NCBI GenBank assembly: GCA_025360185.1
Contig: JANYCR010000582.1
Span: forward strand, 1-33,028
DNA from: Leptospiraceae bacterium
Lineage (GTDB): Bacteria; Spirochaetota; Leptospiria; Leptospirales; Leptospiraceae
Reading direction: 5' to 3'
Length of the DNA: 33,028 bases
The position numbers and the translations under genes were made by a program. The number at the start of each line of letters is the position of its first letter. Within the stretch, counting starts at the first letter, position 1. Below, one piece after another: positions 22,222 to 31,738 of this stretch. The notes beneath the pieces were generated by a model. That model saw only the letters and a program-made list of their open reading frames with translations. It had not been told where the DNA came from and did no database searches.

Positions 22222-24165
22222 TTGTCAGAACAAAATTCACAATTCTTTAGAGTAGTAGACTTTAACCCAGCAGCGCAGAGCGTTCAAGGTATGGAGTCGC
22301 GTGGAGATTTCCAGTATAAGGGAATCTATCGTTTCTTTACCACGATTAATGAGTGGACTGAAAAGTTTTTAGCAAATAAAATACTGCCCAACGCTGAGCA
22401 GTTAACTAGGGACATCAGTATCGAGAAAGATAAAGTTGATTTTTTCATCAACGAGCTTTGTTTTAAATCAAACCCGCCGATCATAAAGAAAATTACTACT
22501 GTAGAATTTGAATTAAGCGATATGCGTAAGTCCGAGAATCTGACAACAGGACTTAGGCGAAATACTGTTTTTGCAAGACCTTCTACTTTAGATGCAGGAT
22601 CTTCCCAGCGCTATATAAATGGCTGTAATGAAAGAAGTGTTGCTGCCATAAAACGGGCAATTGCAGAAGTGCGCACTCCCTGGCATGGAGATAAATTTAA
22701 AGATTATATTTTTACACGTATCAATGCAAATAAATTGAGCGATACCTATGCATCTTATGATGTTGGAAATTTATTCAACTGTCCATATGATTCGAGTAAA
22801 CAACTCAAAGAGATAACGGTGAATACCCACTTGAAGCCTGTGTTAAAAAAGTTAGTAGACGATAAGATTTTGTTATTTTTTCGAAATGAGAAAGCGCTCA
22901 AGTCTGCGAATAAATCCATTTTCTTGTACAACAGTAAAGATGAAGTAATTGAAAGAATCGAAATCTATGTAAATTATCTCAAGAAACACATTATTCCTTC
23001 ACTCCAAAAAATTGGAGTCATTGGCGGCGTGTCAGATGAAGAATACTCGGACTTTGCCTCACTTGCTACAAAAGTTTTAGCATATATGGACGATTCGTAC
23101 GGCGATCAAAAATATATGGTGGAAGAATTAATTATCCTCGGTGCATTCTATGAGAATTATAGAGAAGAGATCAAGAAGAAGGAACAAAAAGATAAAATCA
23201 TTGAAGTTGTCAAACTTGTGGAGAATGCCGGTAAGCTGGTAGACATTGCTACAATTCGAGTCAATGGTGATCCGATACCGAAAGAGGTAATCCCATCAAT
23301 AATTGCAAATGAGAATATACTTTATTGTGAGTATGATGACGGGAGTAATTTGTATGAATTCCTTTTACACAAATCCGCTGTTAACCTCGCTGCCGATCTA
23401 GCAAAGAAAATTTTTCAGAGCACAGGAAATGATACTGATGTACGAATTCTGTCTCGGATGAACATTAATACAAGCATAGATGAAAATATCAAAAAAGAAT
23501 TTTATGCAATTGAAATGGAAAGTCTTTTTAAGTATTTGCCATTTCTGACAAGAATGTGGCGCACCTTAATGGGAAATATTTATGTTACCAAAGCAGAAGC
23601 AGATCAGATTCGTCGCCAAAAAGAAATGGAACAAAAAAAGCGAATCAACGAAGCAAAAGCTAAACAAATTGCAAAAGAAAAAACTAAGCTCGTAGAAGAG
23701 CGAATGAAACAGATTGATGAGATAGAGCAAGGTTTGCCGGTTGCTGAAGCCAAAGAGGGAGAAGCGGATAAGAAGCTTTCGCCTGAAGAAGAAAAACAAG
23801 TGAAAGATGTTTTACAAGCAATCATAACTGTATTGGATACTGCATGGGACGCAAAGCTTTATCCCGATAGAGAATACGTTATGCAAAATGTAAAAACAGG
23901 AATGACCGAAGATCAATTTGTTATGTTTCTGAAGAAACATTCACTGAAGGAAATTCTGTCTTTCCAGATAAAATCTAAAACTAATAAATATAAATGGCCA
24001 ATTCTTGTATCACGCCATTATCTCAAGCGACATGGAAGAAGACTTTTAGAAATCGCTAAACGTGAATCTGATATAGAGAGAAGGGCTCCAGCGCCCGATC
24101 AAGACAAGTTTGATTTGTATACATTTCTCGAAGAGTTTTTAGAAAGAGTATTACCTAGGATATAA
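22222..24165 (+). CDS. Coiled-coil protein of unknown function between asd and pyk
   Basis: A 647-residue soluble protein that I cannot assign. It begins at TTG 22222, 1 bp after the asd stop codon, and shares its last base with the pyruvate kinase ATG, so all three genes look co-transcribed. Residues ~469-505 form a strongly charged coiled coil ([20 protein letters not shown] and on), with a shorter Lys-rich helix near 325-340. The remainder looks mixed helical, with several KK and RR clusters and no signal peptide or membrane helix. No catalytic motif is obvious. It is probably a lineage-specific cytoplasmic protein. Confidence 0.65.
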   Translation: MSEQNSQFFRVVDFNPAAQSVQGMESRGDFQYKGIYRFFTTINEWTEKFLANKILPNAEQLTRDISIEKDKVDFFINELCFKSNPPIIKKITTVEFELSDMRKSENLTTGLRRNTVFARPSTLDAGSSQRYINGCNERSVAAIKRAIAEVRTPWHGDKFKDYIFTRINANKLSDTYASYDVGNLFNCPYDSSKQLKEITVNTHLKPVLKKLVDDKILLFFRNEKALKSANKSIFLYNSKDEVIERIEIYVNYLKKHIIPSLQKIGVIGGVSDEEYSDFASLATKVLAYMDDSYGDQKYMVEELIILGAFYENYREEIKKKEQKDKIIEVVKLVENAGKLVDIATIRVNGDPIPKEVIPSIIANENILYCEYDDGSNLYEFLLHKSAVNLAADLAKKIFQSTGNDTDVRILSRMNINTSIDENIKKEFYAIEMESLFKYLPFLTRMWRTLMGNIYVTKAEADQIRRQKEMEQKKRINEAKAKQIAKEKTKLVEERMKQIDEIEQGLPVAEAKEGEADKKLSPEEEKQVKDVLQAIITVLDTAWDAKLYPDREYVMQNVKTGMTEDQFVMFLKKHSLKEILSFQIKSKTNKYKWPILVSRHYLKRHGRRLLEIAKRESDIERRAPAPDQDKFDLYTFLEEFLERVLPRI

Positions 24166-25589
24166 TGCAAACTATTGAAAAATTTAGAAAAACAAAAATC
24201 ATCTGCACTTTAGGTCCGGCAACTTCGGACATTAATATGATTCGCAAACTTGCGGATGCAGGGATGAATATCGCGAGACTCAACATGTCACATGGCGATC
24301 ATAAATTTCACGGCGATCTAATTCAAAAAATAAAAAAATTAAACAAAGATTTAAAATATCCAATTGCTATCATGATTGATACGCAAGGACCTGAAATTCG
24401 CACAGGTGAAGTTCATACAGAGCTTGATTTAAAAGTCGGAGAAATTTTTACCTTCCATGTAATTCCGGGACAAGAGTCGGAGGAGAAATCCGTATTCGTA
24501 AATTACACTGACATCATCAATGATTTAAAAATCGGCGATAAAGTAACTGTAGACAATGGTCTTATCAACTTAGTAGTCCTCGAAAAAAAAGAAAAAGAAT
24601 TAGTTTGTAGAGTCATGGATGGGGGAAAACTAGGTAGCCGCAAGCATATCAACCTTCCGGGGATAAAGGTGAATATCCCTTCTATTACACCGAAAGATAT
24701 AAAAGATATTCTTTTTGGTCTCGAACAAGATATAGATTTTATTGCATTGTCATTTGTAAGAAGTCATGAAGATATACTACAGCTCAGAAAGATCATAGAG
24801 GAAAACAACGCTCATGCGCAGATAGTCGCAAAAATCGAAGACGCAGAGGCAGTGAAAAATTATAAAGAAATCATTGCTGTATCCGATGGCGTTATGGTGG
24901 CTCGTGGCGACTTGGGAGTAGAAGTAGAATTAGAAGAGCTGCCGATTATCCAAAGAAAGATTATCAAAGAATGTGCTGTTCAAGGCAAACGTGTAATAGT
25001 CGCAACTCACTTACTCGAAAGTATGATTCAAAATCCATTTCCTACTAGAGCGGAAGTTACAGACGTTGCGAATGCTGTATTCGAAGAAGCGGATGCTATC
25101 ATGTTATCCGGTGAAACTGCTTCGGGAAAATTTCCTGTTCGTTGTGTGGAGATGCTACATAAAATCGCAATGCGTATAGAATCATCAGGCGGTGGAGTAG
25201 GTTATGTATTACAAAAAAAACCAAAGGACAAAAAAGAAGAACTCGCCAAGTCCGCAGCTCTCCTTGCTGATTCACTTAAATGCAATGCTGTAATCGTTAT
25301 TACCCGCAGGGGAACAACTGCAAATAATATTGCAGCATATCATCCTGAGTATCCAGTTATTCATGCGTTTACAAATATGACATCAGTTCGTCGTAAGTTA
25401 TGGCTAAATCGCGGTATTCTTCCTTACAGAGTAGATTTTTCGAGTGACCCGGAAAAAACAATTGCACACGCAATCGAAACTCTAAAGAAAAATAATATGA
25501 TTGCTATTGGGCAACAGGTTGTTATCCTCTCTGATATTATTGCAGGCGAAGATCGTGTTGAAACGATTCAGGTTAGGGAAGTGAAATAA
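24165..25589 (+). CDS. pyk: Pyruvate kinase
   Basis: A 474-residue glycolytic enzyme converting phosphoenolpyruvate and ADP to pyruvate and ATP. It is full length and intact. Visible motifs are [12 protein letters not shown] at the N-terminus, [11 protein letters not shown] (Arg38, Asn40), [12 protein letters not shown], the active-site signature [11 protein letters not shown], and [41 protein letters not shown] and a C-terminal domain with [15 protein letters not shown] follow. Its ATG shares one base with the stop codon of the preceding gene. A structured repeat begins 13 bp after its stop codon and may end the asd-pyk transcript. Confidence 0.96.
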   Translation: MQTIEKFRKTKIICTLGPATSDINMIRKLADAGMNIARLNMSHGDHKFHGDLIQKIKKLNKDLKYPIAIMIDTQGPEIRTGEVHTELDLKVGEIFTFHVIPGQESEEKSVFVNYTDIINDLKIGDKVTVDNGLINLVVLEKKEKELVCRVMDGGKLGSRKHINLPGIKVNIPSITPKDIKDILFGLEQDIDFIALSFVRSHEDILQLRKIIEENNAHAQIVAKIEDAEAVKNYKEIIAVSDGVMVARGDLGVEVELEELPIIQRKIIKECAVQGKRVIVATHLLESMIQNPFPTRAEVTDVANAVFEEADAIMLSGETASGKFPVRCVEMLHKIAMRIESSGGGVGYVLQKKPKDKKEELAKSAALLADSLKCNAVIVITRRGTTANNIAAYHPEYPVIHAFTNMTSVRRKLWLNRGILPYRVDFSSDPEKTIAHAIETLKKNNMIAIGQQVVILSDIIAGEDRVETIQVREVK

Positions 25590-25602
25590 TTTTTGGGCGA
25601 TT

Positions 25603-25712
25603 CGTCACAATCGATACGATGCTAAGAAGCATCTACTCAGTGACCGGACTACTAGGATTAGGTGCGGTCACTGAGTAGCCTGTATTTTTTCGCAGGCGTA
25701 TCGAATGTGACG
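25603..25712. repeat. Cloverleaf-folding repeat with no unpaired junction bases
   Basis: The closing stem pairs CGTCACAATCGATACG (25603-25618) with CGTATCGAATGTGACG (25697-25712), one mismatch in 16. Inside it, three hairpins abut exactly. The first is ATGCT/AGCAT (25619-25632, loop AAGA). The second is CTACTCAGTGACCG/CGGTCACTGAGTAG (25633-25678, perfect 14-bp stem). The third is CCTG/CAGG (25679-25696). Together they make a four-way junction with no spare base. It lies between pyk and the SGNH-MBOAT gene and is not a tRNA. It may be a mobile or REP-like repeat, a terminator, or a structured RNA. Confidence 0.75.
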
Positions 25713-25722
25713 ACCGCGCTTT

Positions 25723-25776
25723 CCGCTCCAATGCTACCCTTCGATACAACGCTAGGAAGCGTCACTCAGGGAGCGG
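25723..25776. repeat. Second, diverged copy of the cloverleaf half-element
   Basis: The segment from TTCGATACAACGCTAGGAAG (starting at 25740) through AGCGTCACTCAGGGAGCGG parallels the left half of the cloverleaf (25611-25647). Its small hairpin is ACGCT/AGCGT with loop AGGA, against ATGCT/AGCAT with loop AAGA in the first copy. The pair has changed from T:A to C:G on both sides. CCGCTCC (25723-25729) and GGAGCGG (25770-25776) close it. The bases from there to 25854 hold no gene that I can see. Confidence 0.55.
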
Positions 25777-25854
25777 CATTTCCACTACAATCGCTATCGC
25801 TAGAGATAACAATGAATAAAAGTATATTAGATTTTTAAAATAGAATTAACCACC

Positions 25855-28647
25855 GTGCTTAAAAAGATTTTATATTTCTTCCTGGCTTTTATCATAACAC
25901 TCGGAGCCTTTTCCTTCTTGCAAGAAGAAGTCTTGGATTCCTCACAAAAGTATTTCCCTTTATTCAATGAATATATTCCCGATAGCGTCGGGGAAATAAA
26001 AAAAATTTTCAAAGAAGAAGTAAAGAAAGAAGAACCCAAAGTAAAAACAAATCTATATGCAGGGGATAATTATGCTTATCTACTCAGGTTTCTACAGAAA
26101 CTTTCTGAGTTAGAGAAAAATAAAAAACAAATTGTCCGAGTTTTGCATTATGGAGATTCAATGCTCTGGTCGGATATGATTACATCTGGAATCAAAGAAA
26201 AATTTCAAAAGGATTTTGGTGACGGTGGAAGGGGGCTTGTGCCTATCACCAATCAACCTTCAAGGAAAGTTTTACTACATAAAAATCTTACTGATGAAAC
26301 GCAATTTACTTGGAAAAATTTAGACCATAGACAATTTGTAAATCCACAGATTGGGTTCTTAGGAGAAGCGGCTATTTCTAATTATCCGAGAGTAATCATG
26401 AAACATGAACTCGATGGAACAAGTATAGGCTGGAAGAAAGCAGAACTTTTTTTTCGCAATATGCAATCTCAGAATTCTTTAGCTATAAAGGCAAGCTATC
26501 ATACAACAACGGGTAAAATTTTACAGCCGCTCGAAGAAAATAAAATTTCACAAAGTAATTTTGACAACTGTAATCAAGTCAATATTTCATTATCTGATAC
26601 ATCTCTTCTCCAGTTAGAATTGACAGTGCCTCCGCAGACTATTTTCGATGCAATAGTTTTTGAAACTGAATTTGGAGTTTCGTACTCTACAGTCTCCAGG
26701 CAGGGAATTGAAGTAGGAGATTTGCTTTTAATAGAAGAGAAAAGCCTCGCTTGCGGGTTTACTCAGTATAAGCCGGACTTAGTTGTATTTCAGTTTGGAG
26801 TAAACGAATCGGAAAATCTAGCGCGTAAGGCGTATATAACTCCTGAAAGTTATCGTAAGAATCTAGAAGATGTTGTCGTTCGTTTTAAAAAACTTCTACC
26901 GAACGCAAACTTATTATTAATCTCTCCAATCGAAAGAATTTCTAGAAATGAAAAAGGCGAAATGGGAACCATGCCAGAAATTCTTCTGATTCGGGACACA
27001 CAAAGAGAAGTTGCAGAGAAATACCACATCGCTTTTTTTGATAGCTTTACTGCTCTCGGTGGGTCAGGACAGAACGATATTTTATCCGAGAATGGCTTCA
27101 TGCAACCGGATAAGACTCATTTAACCCGAAAAGGGGGCGAGTTCTTTGCAGAAGTATTTTACTCTGATTTTTTTACTCATTATAAAAAATTCAACGGAGT
27201 AGTGGAGGAAACACGTAAGTTAGATTTAGAAAAATTAAAGAAAGAAAAAAACAAAGAAGTCAATTTTGTTTCGAAAGCTTATTTTTATTTCTTTCTATTT
27301 GTTTGGATTTGTTCGGCACTACTTACTCGCTTTCCTGAATTAAAAATTGGATTTCTGGCAATTGTTTCCTTTTATTTTTATGCGACGTGGAATATATATG
27401 CGCTTGGAATTATTTTAATTTCTACGTTGATTGATTATTTTTGTGGACTTCAAATTTATAAGAAGCAACAAGCGGGAAGTAGAGGAACAATTTATTTAGT
27501 CTTGTCGCTTACTTCCAATTTATCAATTTTATTTTTCTTTAAATACTATGACTTTGCCATTAGCCTCATCAATGGAGTTTTAGTCAATGGAAATGCTGTT
27601 CAAATTCCACTTTTACATTTGATATTGCCGGTTGGAATTTCATTTTATACATTCCAGACTCTCTCTTATACAATTGACATCTGGCGAAAAAAATTAATCC
27701 CAGAAACAAGACTGATTCGATTCGCAGAGTATGTTGCTTTTTTCCCTCAGCTTGTGGCAGGTCCGATTGTGCGGGCAATGGAGTTTTTACCCGGACTTAG
27801 AGATAGGGGAGAACATTTCGGGTTAAAGTATATAAATTTTTCTAGCGGTATATTTCAAATACTTGTTGGGGTGCTGAAAAAAATCTTAGCTGATCGTTTA
27901 GCCTTTGGAATTGTTGATGGAGTCTATGCAAATCCAGATATGTATAGCTCTCTTGAAATACTCGCGGGTATTTATGCTTATGGAGTTCAGATATATTTTG
28001 ATTTCTCCGGTTACTCCGATATAGCCATTGGGTCCGCAAAAATTTTAGGTTATCACTTAACTCTTAATTTTAACAGACCTTATACTTCGTATTCAATAAC
28101 AGATTTTTGGAGGAGGTGGCATATTTCTCTAGGGAGTTGGTTTAAGGATTATCTGTATATACCGCTCGGTGGAAATAGAAATTTGGTCTATCGAAATTTA
28201 CTTATTACATTTATCCTCTGCGGAATCTGGCATGGGGCAGGGATTCCTTTTTTTATTTGGGGGCTGTATCATGGGGCTTTACTTGTAATCGAAAGACTTA
28301 CTGGTATAAATAAACGAGAAAATTTTTTTATGAGAGCGATTACTTTGCATTTGGTTTTATTTGGATGGATTATTTTTAGAAGCGATAGTTGGTTTACCTT
28401 TAGCCGCGTCTTGCAAAATCTTTCTAAGTTAAGTTTTCATACTGCCAACTTGGAGATTTGGATCATTTCCTTTTTAGCATTCTATTATTTTTACGAATTA
28501 TTTTATGCAAAGCTAGTCGGGCGTATGCAGCTAGTCTGGTATAAGTCTCCATCTGTCCTTCAAGGATTTTTAGCTGCCATACTTATTTTGACTGCTTATT
28601 ATCTCCATCGTGCAGAAGTTAAGCCATTTATCTATTTTCAATTTTAA
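25855..28647 (+). CDS. SGNH hydrolase-MBOAT acyltransferase fusion
   Basis: A 930-residue fusion. An N-terminal membrane helix (residues ~3-22) leads to a periplasmic SGNH domain (about 95-440). Block I is HYGDSMLWSD with nucleophile Ser102, block III is FQFGVNES with Asn317, and the catalytic pair is Asp419-His422 in PDKTHLT. A basic linker then joins a complete MBOAT module (about 475-930). It has SFYFYATWN, LPVGISFYTFQTLSYTIDIWR, FFPQLVAGPIVR, and DFSGYSDIAIG. WRRWHISLGSW carries His756 and CGIWHGAG carries catalytic His793. Both halves keep their key residues. In PatA-PatB, AlgI-AlgJ and DltB-DltD these activities are separate proteins, as in the 17082-20263 pair of this window. The start is a GTG without a clear ribosome binding site. 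The acceptor polymer is unknown. Confidence 0.88.
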   Translation: MLKKILYFFLAFIITLGAFSFLQEEVLDSSQKYFPLFNEYIPDSVGEIKKIFKEEVKKEEPKVKTNLYAGDNYAYLLRFLQKLSELEKNKKQIVRVLHYGDSMLWSDMITSGIKEKFQKDFGDGGRGLVPITNQPSRKVLLHKNLTDETQFTWKNLDHRQFVNPQIGFLGEAAISNYPRVIMKHELDGTSIGWKKAELFFRNMQSQNSLAIKASYHTTTGKILQPLEENKISQSNFDNCNQVNISLSDTSLLQLELTVPPQTIFDAIVFETEFGVSYSTVSRQGIEVGDLLLIEEKSLACGFTQYKPDLVVFQFGVNESENLARKAYITPESYRKNLEDVVVRFKKLLPNANLLLISPIERISRNEKGEMGTMPEILLIRDTQREVAEKYHIAFFDSFTALGGSGQNDILSENGFMQPDKTHLTRKGGEFFAEVFYSDFFTHYKKFNGVVEETRKLDLEKLKKEKNKEVNFVSKAYFYFFLFVWICSALLTRFPELKIGFLAIVSFYFYATWNIYALGIILISTLIDYFCGLQIYKKQQAGSRGTIYLVLSLTSNLSILFFFKYYDFAISLINGVLVNGNAVQIPLLHLILPVGISFYTFQTLSYTIDIWRKKLIPETRLIRFAEYVAFFPQLVAGPIVRAMEFLPGLRDRGEHFGLKYINFSSGIFQILVGVLKKILADRLAFGIVDGVYANPDMYSSLEILAGIYAYGVQIYFDFSGYSDIAIGSAKILGYHLTLNFNRPYTSYSITDFWRRWHISLGSWFKDYLYIPLGGNRNLVYRNLLITFILCGIWHGAGIPFFIWGLYHGALLVIERLTGINKRENFFMRAITLHLVLFGWIIFRSDSWFTFSRVLQNLSKLSFHTANLEIWIISFLAFYYFYELFYAKLVGRMQLVWYKSPSVLQGFLAAILILTAYYLHRAEVKPFIYFQF

Positions 28648-28677
28648 TATCTACGTGAGGACGACTACGTTTTAGAG

Positions 28678-29349
28678 TTGACAGCTAAGAGTATTTTTTC
28701 GAACACTCAAGGTATGAAATATATTTATTATATTGCTCCGTTTGCGCTTTTATTACTCATTGGCTTTTCTTTTTTTAAAGATTTTACTAAATCTAATAAT
28801 AATGTTGGTGAGAATAATAGGGAGATTGCGCATGAATCTACTGATTCCTCCTCGACTAAGAAGAAAGGTAGGGCAAATGGAAAGTCCTTGTTTGATGAAG
28901 ATTCCAAGTTTTTAGAGTTTCCAGAAATTGGAATTGAAGACTTTGAATCCGGCGAGCTTACTCTTGCTGAACGGGAACGCAGAAAAAAACTAATCATAGA
29001 GAAATCAAAAAAACTCGCGGACATGTTTCCGCATAATTCTGTTATACCTCGGGAGTTTTCCTCTGCTGAGGCAAAGAAGCTAGTTGAGACTAGCCAGAAA
29101 ATGGCGAATATACAAAACCAATTTTTACAGAATGAAAAAGTTCCGAAAGAGGACAAACTTTTTTACTATAAAGAGAGACTCAAAACTTCTAAGGATAGAT
29201 TGGAAATTTTTCGCTATGCGCTTGGTCTCGAAAATGGGGGTGTCTTCGATGAGTCGAAGTTAGAAGGGTTTTTAAAAGAGCGCTATGAAGTATTTTTGGA
29301 AAACGAAAAAGCATACTCTAATGAAATTATAAAAGTAGAGAAAGAGTAG
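28678..29349 (+). CDS. Membrane-anchored helical protein of unknown function
   Basis: A protein of up to 223 residues. A single hydrophobic helix (YIYYIAPFALLLLIGFSFF) is followed by a polar Ser/Lys/Asn-rich linker and a mostly helical, highly charged C-terminal region with LTLAERERRKKLIIEKSKKL and LFYYKERLKTSKDRLEIFRY. The start is either TTG 28678 or ATG 28714; neither has ideal ribosome binding site spacing. It begins 30 bp after the SGNH-MBOAT fusion and is probably in the same transcript, so it may be an accessory protein for the acyltransferase. No known domain is recognised. Confidence 0.6.
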   Translation: MTAKSIFSNTQGMKYIYYIAPFALLLLIGFSFFKDFTKSNNNVGENNREIAHESTDSSSTKKKGRANGKSLFDEDSKFLEFPEIGIEDFESGELTLAERERRKKLIIEKSKKLADMFPHNSVIPREFSSAEAKKLVETSQKMANIQNQFLQNEKVPKEDKLFYYKERLKTSKDRLEIFRYALGLENGGVFDESKLEGFLKERYEVFLENEKAYSNEIIKVEKE

Positions 29350-29370
29350 TTGAAAAATTTCTTGTAACTA

Positions 29371-31722
29371 ATGATGAATATGAATGATGGAACTATGAAA
29401 CAATCCATTTTGATAACACAGTGTTTGCAAAACGATTTTACAAAACTCATTGGAAAATTTGACGGAATCCCTAATTTGCTTCATGTTGGGTATGAAGAAG
29501 CACGTCGCATATTGAGTGAGAAAGTAGAAGAAGGACCTGTCACTACTGTTATGGATTGGGCATATCATACTCCAGAAGAAAATCTTAATATTATACATAT
29601 CCGTGATTGGCATAATCCTGATGATCCGCTTCAGAAAGATCATTTGAGTCAATTTGGAAATCACTGTTTACAAAATACAGAAGGCGCAGAATTTGTTTTC
29701 GCCAAATCTATATTACCCGGTAGAGCACACCATATTGTAAATGCGTCTGGACTAAATGATTTTGTGAATACAAATTTAGAGGAGTTATTATCTCCTTATA
29801 AATCCGAACCTGTAAAAGTGGGGCTAATGGGTGTGTGGACAGAAGCGAAGGTAACTTTTCTTGCTTATGATTTAAAAACGCGCTATCCGAATTTTGAAAT
29901 TGCGGTATGTTCGGCATTATGCGCAAGTTCTTCTAGGACGATGCATTTTATTTCTCTCGATCAGTTAACGTCTATTTTAGGAATCAAAGTATTTTCCTCA
30001 GTAGGAGATTTTACAAATTTTCTAACAGGAACTCTTCCAAAGATTGGACATAAAATACAAGATAAGAAAGCAATTCAGTTAAAATTCTCGGATCCAAATT
30101 ACAGTATATCAGAGGTTGATACTCAGATTTTACTTTATTTGTATAGGGATGCGAAAGAAGTAGAATTTCTTTGCCTGGATGGTGGGTTTTCAGGGAACGT
30201 AGTTTTAAAAGCCAGGGCAATGGATAAGTTCGGACATTACCAGGTGCCAACAGTTGTAAAGATCGGCAAACGCGAGTTAATCGCTAAAGAAAGATCTTCC
30301 TTTGAAAAAATTCAGGAAGTATTAGGAAATAATGCTCCAAACATTGTAGACTTTGCAGAGTTAGAAGATAGGGGAGCGATTAAGTATCGTTATGCGGCAA
30401 TGCTTGACAATGGAGTAAAGACATTTCAAAAATACTATGGCGCTATCGATGATATGGAAAAAATCAAGCACAAACTTGAAATTATCTTTCGTAAGCAACT
30501 CGGCAGGCTCTATGATGCATCTTCCAATGAAAAATTAAACCTACTCGAATACTATGAGTATTCCAATAAATATGCAGGCTCTATTCGTAACAAAGTAGAG
30601 GCAATCATTGGAGCACCGGCTAACGGGCATACTCTTAATCTACATGGATTTACATTTCCGAATGTATGTAATTTTTATGAGAGAGAGCTTTCCGGACTCA
30701 AAGAAAATATTACTCCCTATCATTATGTTTCTTATTTACATGGAGATTTGAACGGGGCTAATATCATTATAGACGCTCAGGAAAATGTATGGCTGATAGA
30801 TTTTTTTCATACTCATAAAGGTCATATTCTAAAAGACTTAATTAAGTTAGAGAACGATATTTTATATATCTTCATGACGATTGATTCACTTGATGAATTT
30901 AAAGAAGCAGTGCAGCTAGTTGATATTTTGCTTGACATTCATAATCTCGGCGAGCCACTGGATATTTCTCTAAAGGCAAATTTTAAATTTCCACAAATTG
31001 CAAAGGCGTTTGAGACAATCGCTATTATGCGCTCGTATTATCCCGAATTGATTCATACAGATAGAGACCCGTATCAATTATTTGTAGGACTTATGCGTTA
31101 TTCGATGCATACACTTTCTTTCGATGAGTCAAATGATTGGCAAAAAAAACTTGCCCTCTATGCAGGCGCTACTTGCTCCGCTAAAATTAAAAATACTTTA
31201 CAGACTACAAATGATCTTAGAATTGATTTTATAGAAAATCCCTCTGATAATGGTGAGGGTAAGATGGGTTTGACGATACTTCCCGGTCGAAAGGATAGGG
31301 CGCGAAGCATCACTACAGATGTAAAAGTAATCAAGTCGAATGAGATTAACGCAGTCGTATCGCTTATTACAGAATTGGAATTCGAAGAGTATGGAGTGCA
31401 AAGACTCAAATCTGCTTACGTAGATGCGGGACTTGCTACTTGCTATTTTCCAATTATCGATCAGGGGATACCGGACGTATACTCAATGAATAAAAATTTA
31501 GAATGGATGCATGAAATACTGTCTAATAAACAAAATGTATTGATTCATTGTGTTGGCGGATTAGGGCGATCGGGAACGCTGGCAGCTTGCTATTTGATTC
31601 GGTATTATGGTCTTAGCGCAAAAGATGCAGTAGCCCGTGTTCGAAAATTTAGATCCGAGCGAGCAGTAGAATCAATTGAGCAGGAAAAATTTATAGAAGA
31701 CTTTGCGAAAAGGAAATTATAA
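29371..31722 (+). CDS. Pseudo-isochorismatase, kinase-like and tyrosine phosphatase fusion
   Basis: A 783-residue protein in three parts. Residues ~10-215 look like the cysteine hydrolase (isochorismatase/nicotinamidase) fold, but the catalytic Asp position is Cys18 (in QCLQNDF) and the catalytic Cys position is Lys160 (GVWTEAKVTF), so it should be inactive. Residues ~260-600 are kinase/phosphotransferase-like: a glycine loop GGFSGNVV (271-278), Lys297 in VVKIG, HGDLNGAN (457-464) with catalytic Asp459, and metal-binding Asp477 in LIDF. Residues ~640-783 are a dual-specificity phosphatase with HCVGGLGRSG (Cys727, Arg733) and a candidate general acid at Asp697 or Asp702. The middle part recalls kinase-like domains such as TCAD9. 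Start choice among several close ATGs is uncertain. moxR follows after 16 bp. Confidence 0.75.
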   Translation: MMNMNDGTMKQSILITQCLQNDFTKLIGKFDGIPNLLHVGYEEARRILSEKVEEGPVTTVMDWAYHTPEENLNIIHIRDWHNPDDPLQKDHLSQFGNHCLQNTEGAEFVFAKSILPGRAHHIVNASGLNDFVNTNLEELLSPYKSEPVKVGLMGVWTEAKVTFLAYDLKTRYPNFEIAVCSALCASSSRTMHFISLDQLTSILGIKVFSSVGDFTNFLTGTLPKIGHKIQDKKAIQLKFSDPNYSISEVDTQILLYLYRDAKEVEFLCLDGGFSGNVVLKARAMDKFGHYQVPTVVKIGKRELIAKERSSFEKIQEVLGNNAPNIVDFAELEDRGAIKYRYAAMLDNGVKTFQKYYGAIDDMEKIKHKLEIIFRKQLGRLYDASSNEKLNLLEYYEYSNKYAGSIRNKVEAIIGAPANGHTLNLHGFTFPNVCNFYERELSGLKENITPYHYVSYLHGDLNGANIIIDAQENVWLIDFFHTHKGHILKDLIKLENDILYIFMTIDSLDEFKEAVQLVDILLDIHNLGEPLDISLKANFKFPQIAKAFETIAIMRSYYPELIHTDRDPYQLFVGLMRYSMHTLSFDESNDWQKKLALYAGATCSAKIKNTLQTTNDLRIDFIENPSDNGEGKMGLTILPGRKDRARSITTDVKVIKSNEINAVVSLITELEFEEYGVQRLKSAYVDAGLATCYFPIIDQGIPDVYSMNKNLEWMHEILSNKQNVLIHCVGGLGRSGTLAACYLIRYYGLSAKDAVARVRKFRSERAVESIEQEKFIEDFAKRKL

Positions 31723-31738
31723 CAGGAACAAATAGAGA

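Noticed and set aside
23566-23825. Minus-strand frames rich in Phe, Leu and Ser
   Set aside because: They are the antisense of the coiled-coil segment (Lys/Glu codons) and have no independent support.
25603-25712. Cloverleaf as a tRNA or tmRNA gene
   Set aside because: At 110 nt with a 16-bp closing stem and a 14-bp middle stem, it has no T-loop sequence, no anticodon-loop geometry and no CCA end.
28728-29156. 142-residue minus-strand frame opposite the membrane-anchored protein
   Set aside because: It is the complement of a biased Lys/Glu-rich coding region; the plus-strand frame has a proper membrane anchor and operon context.
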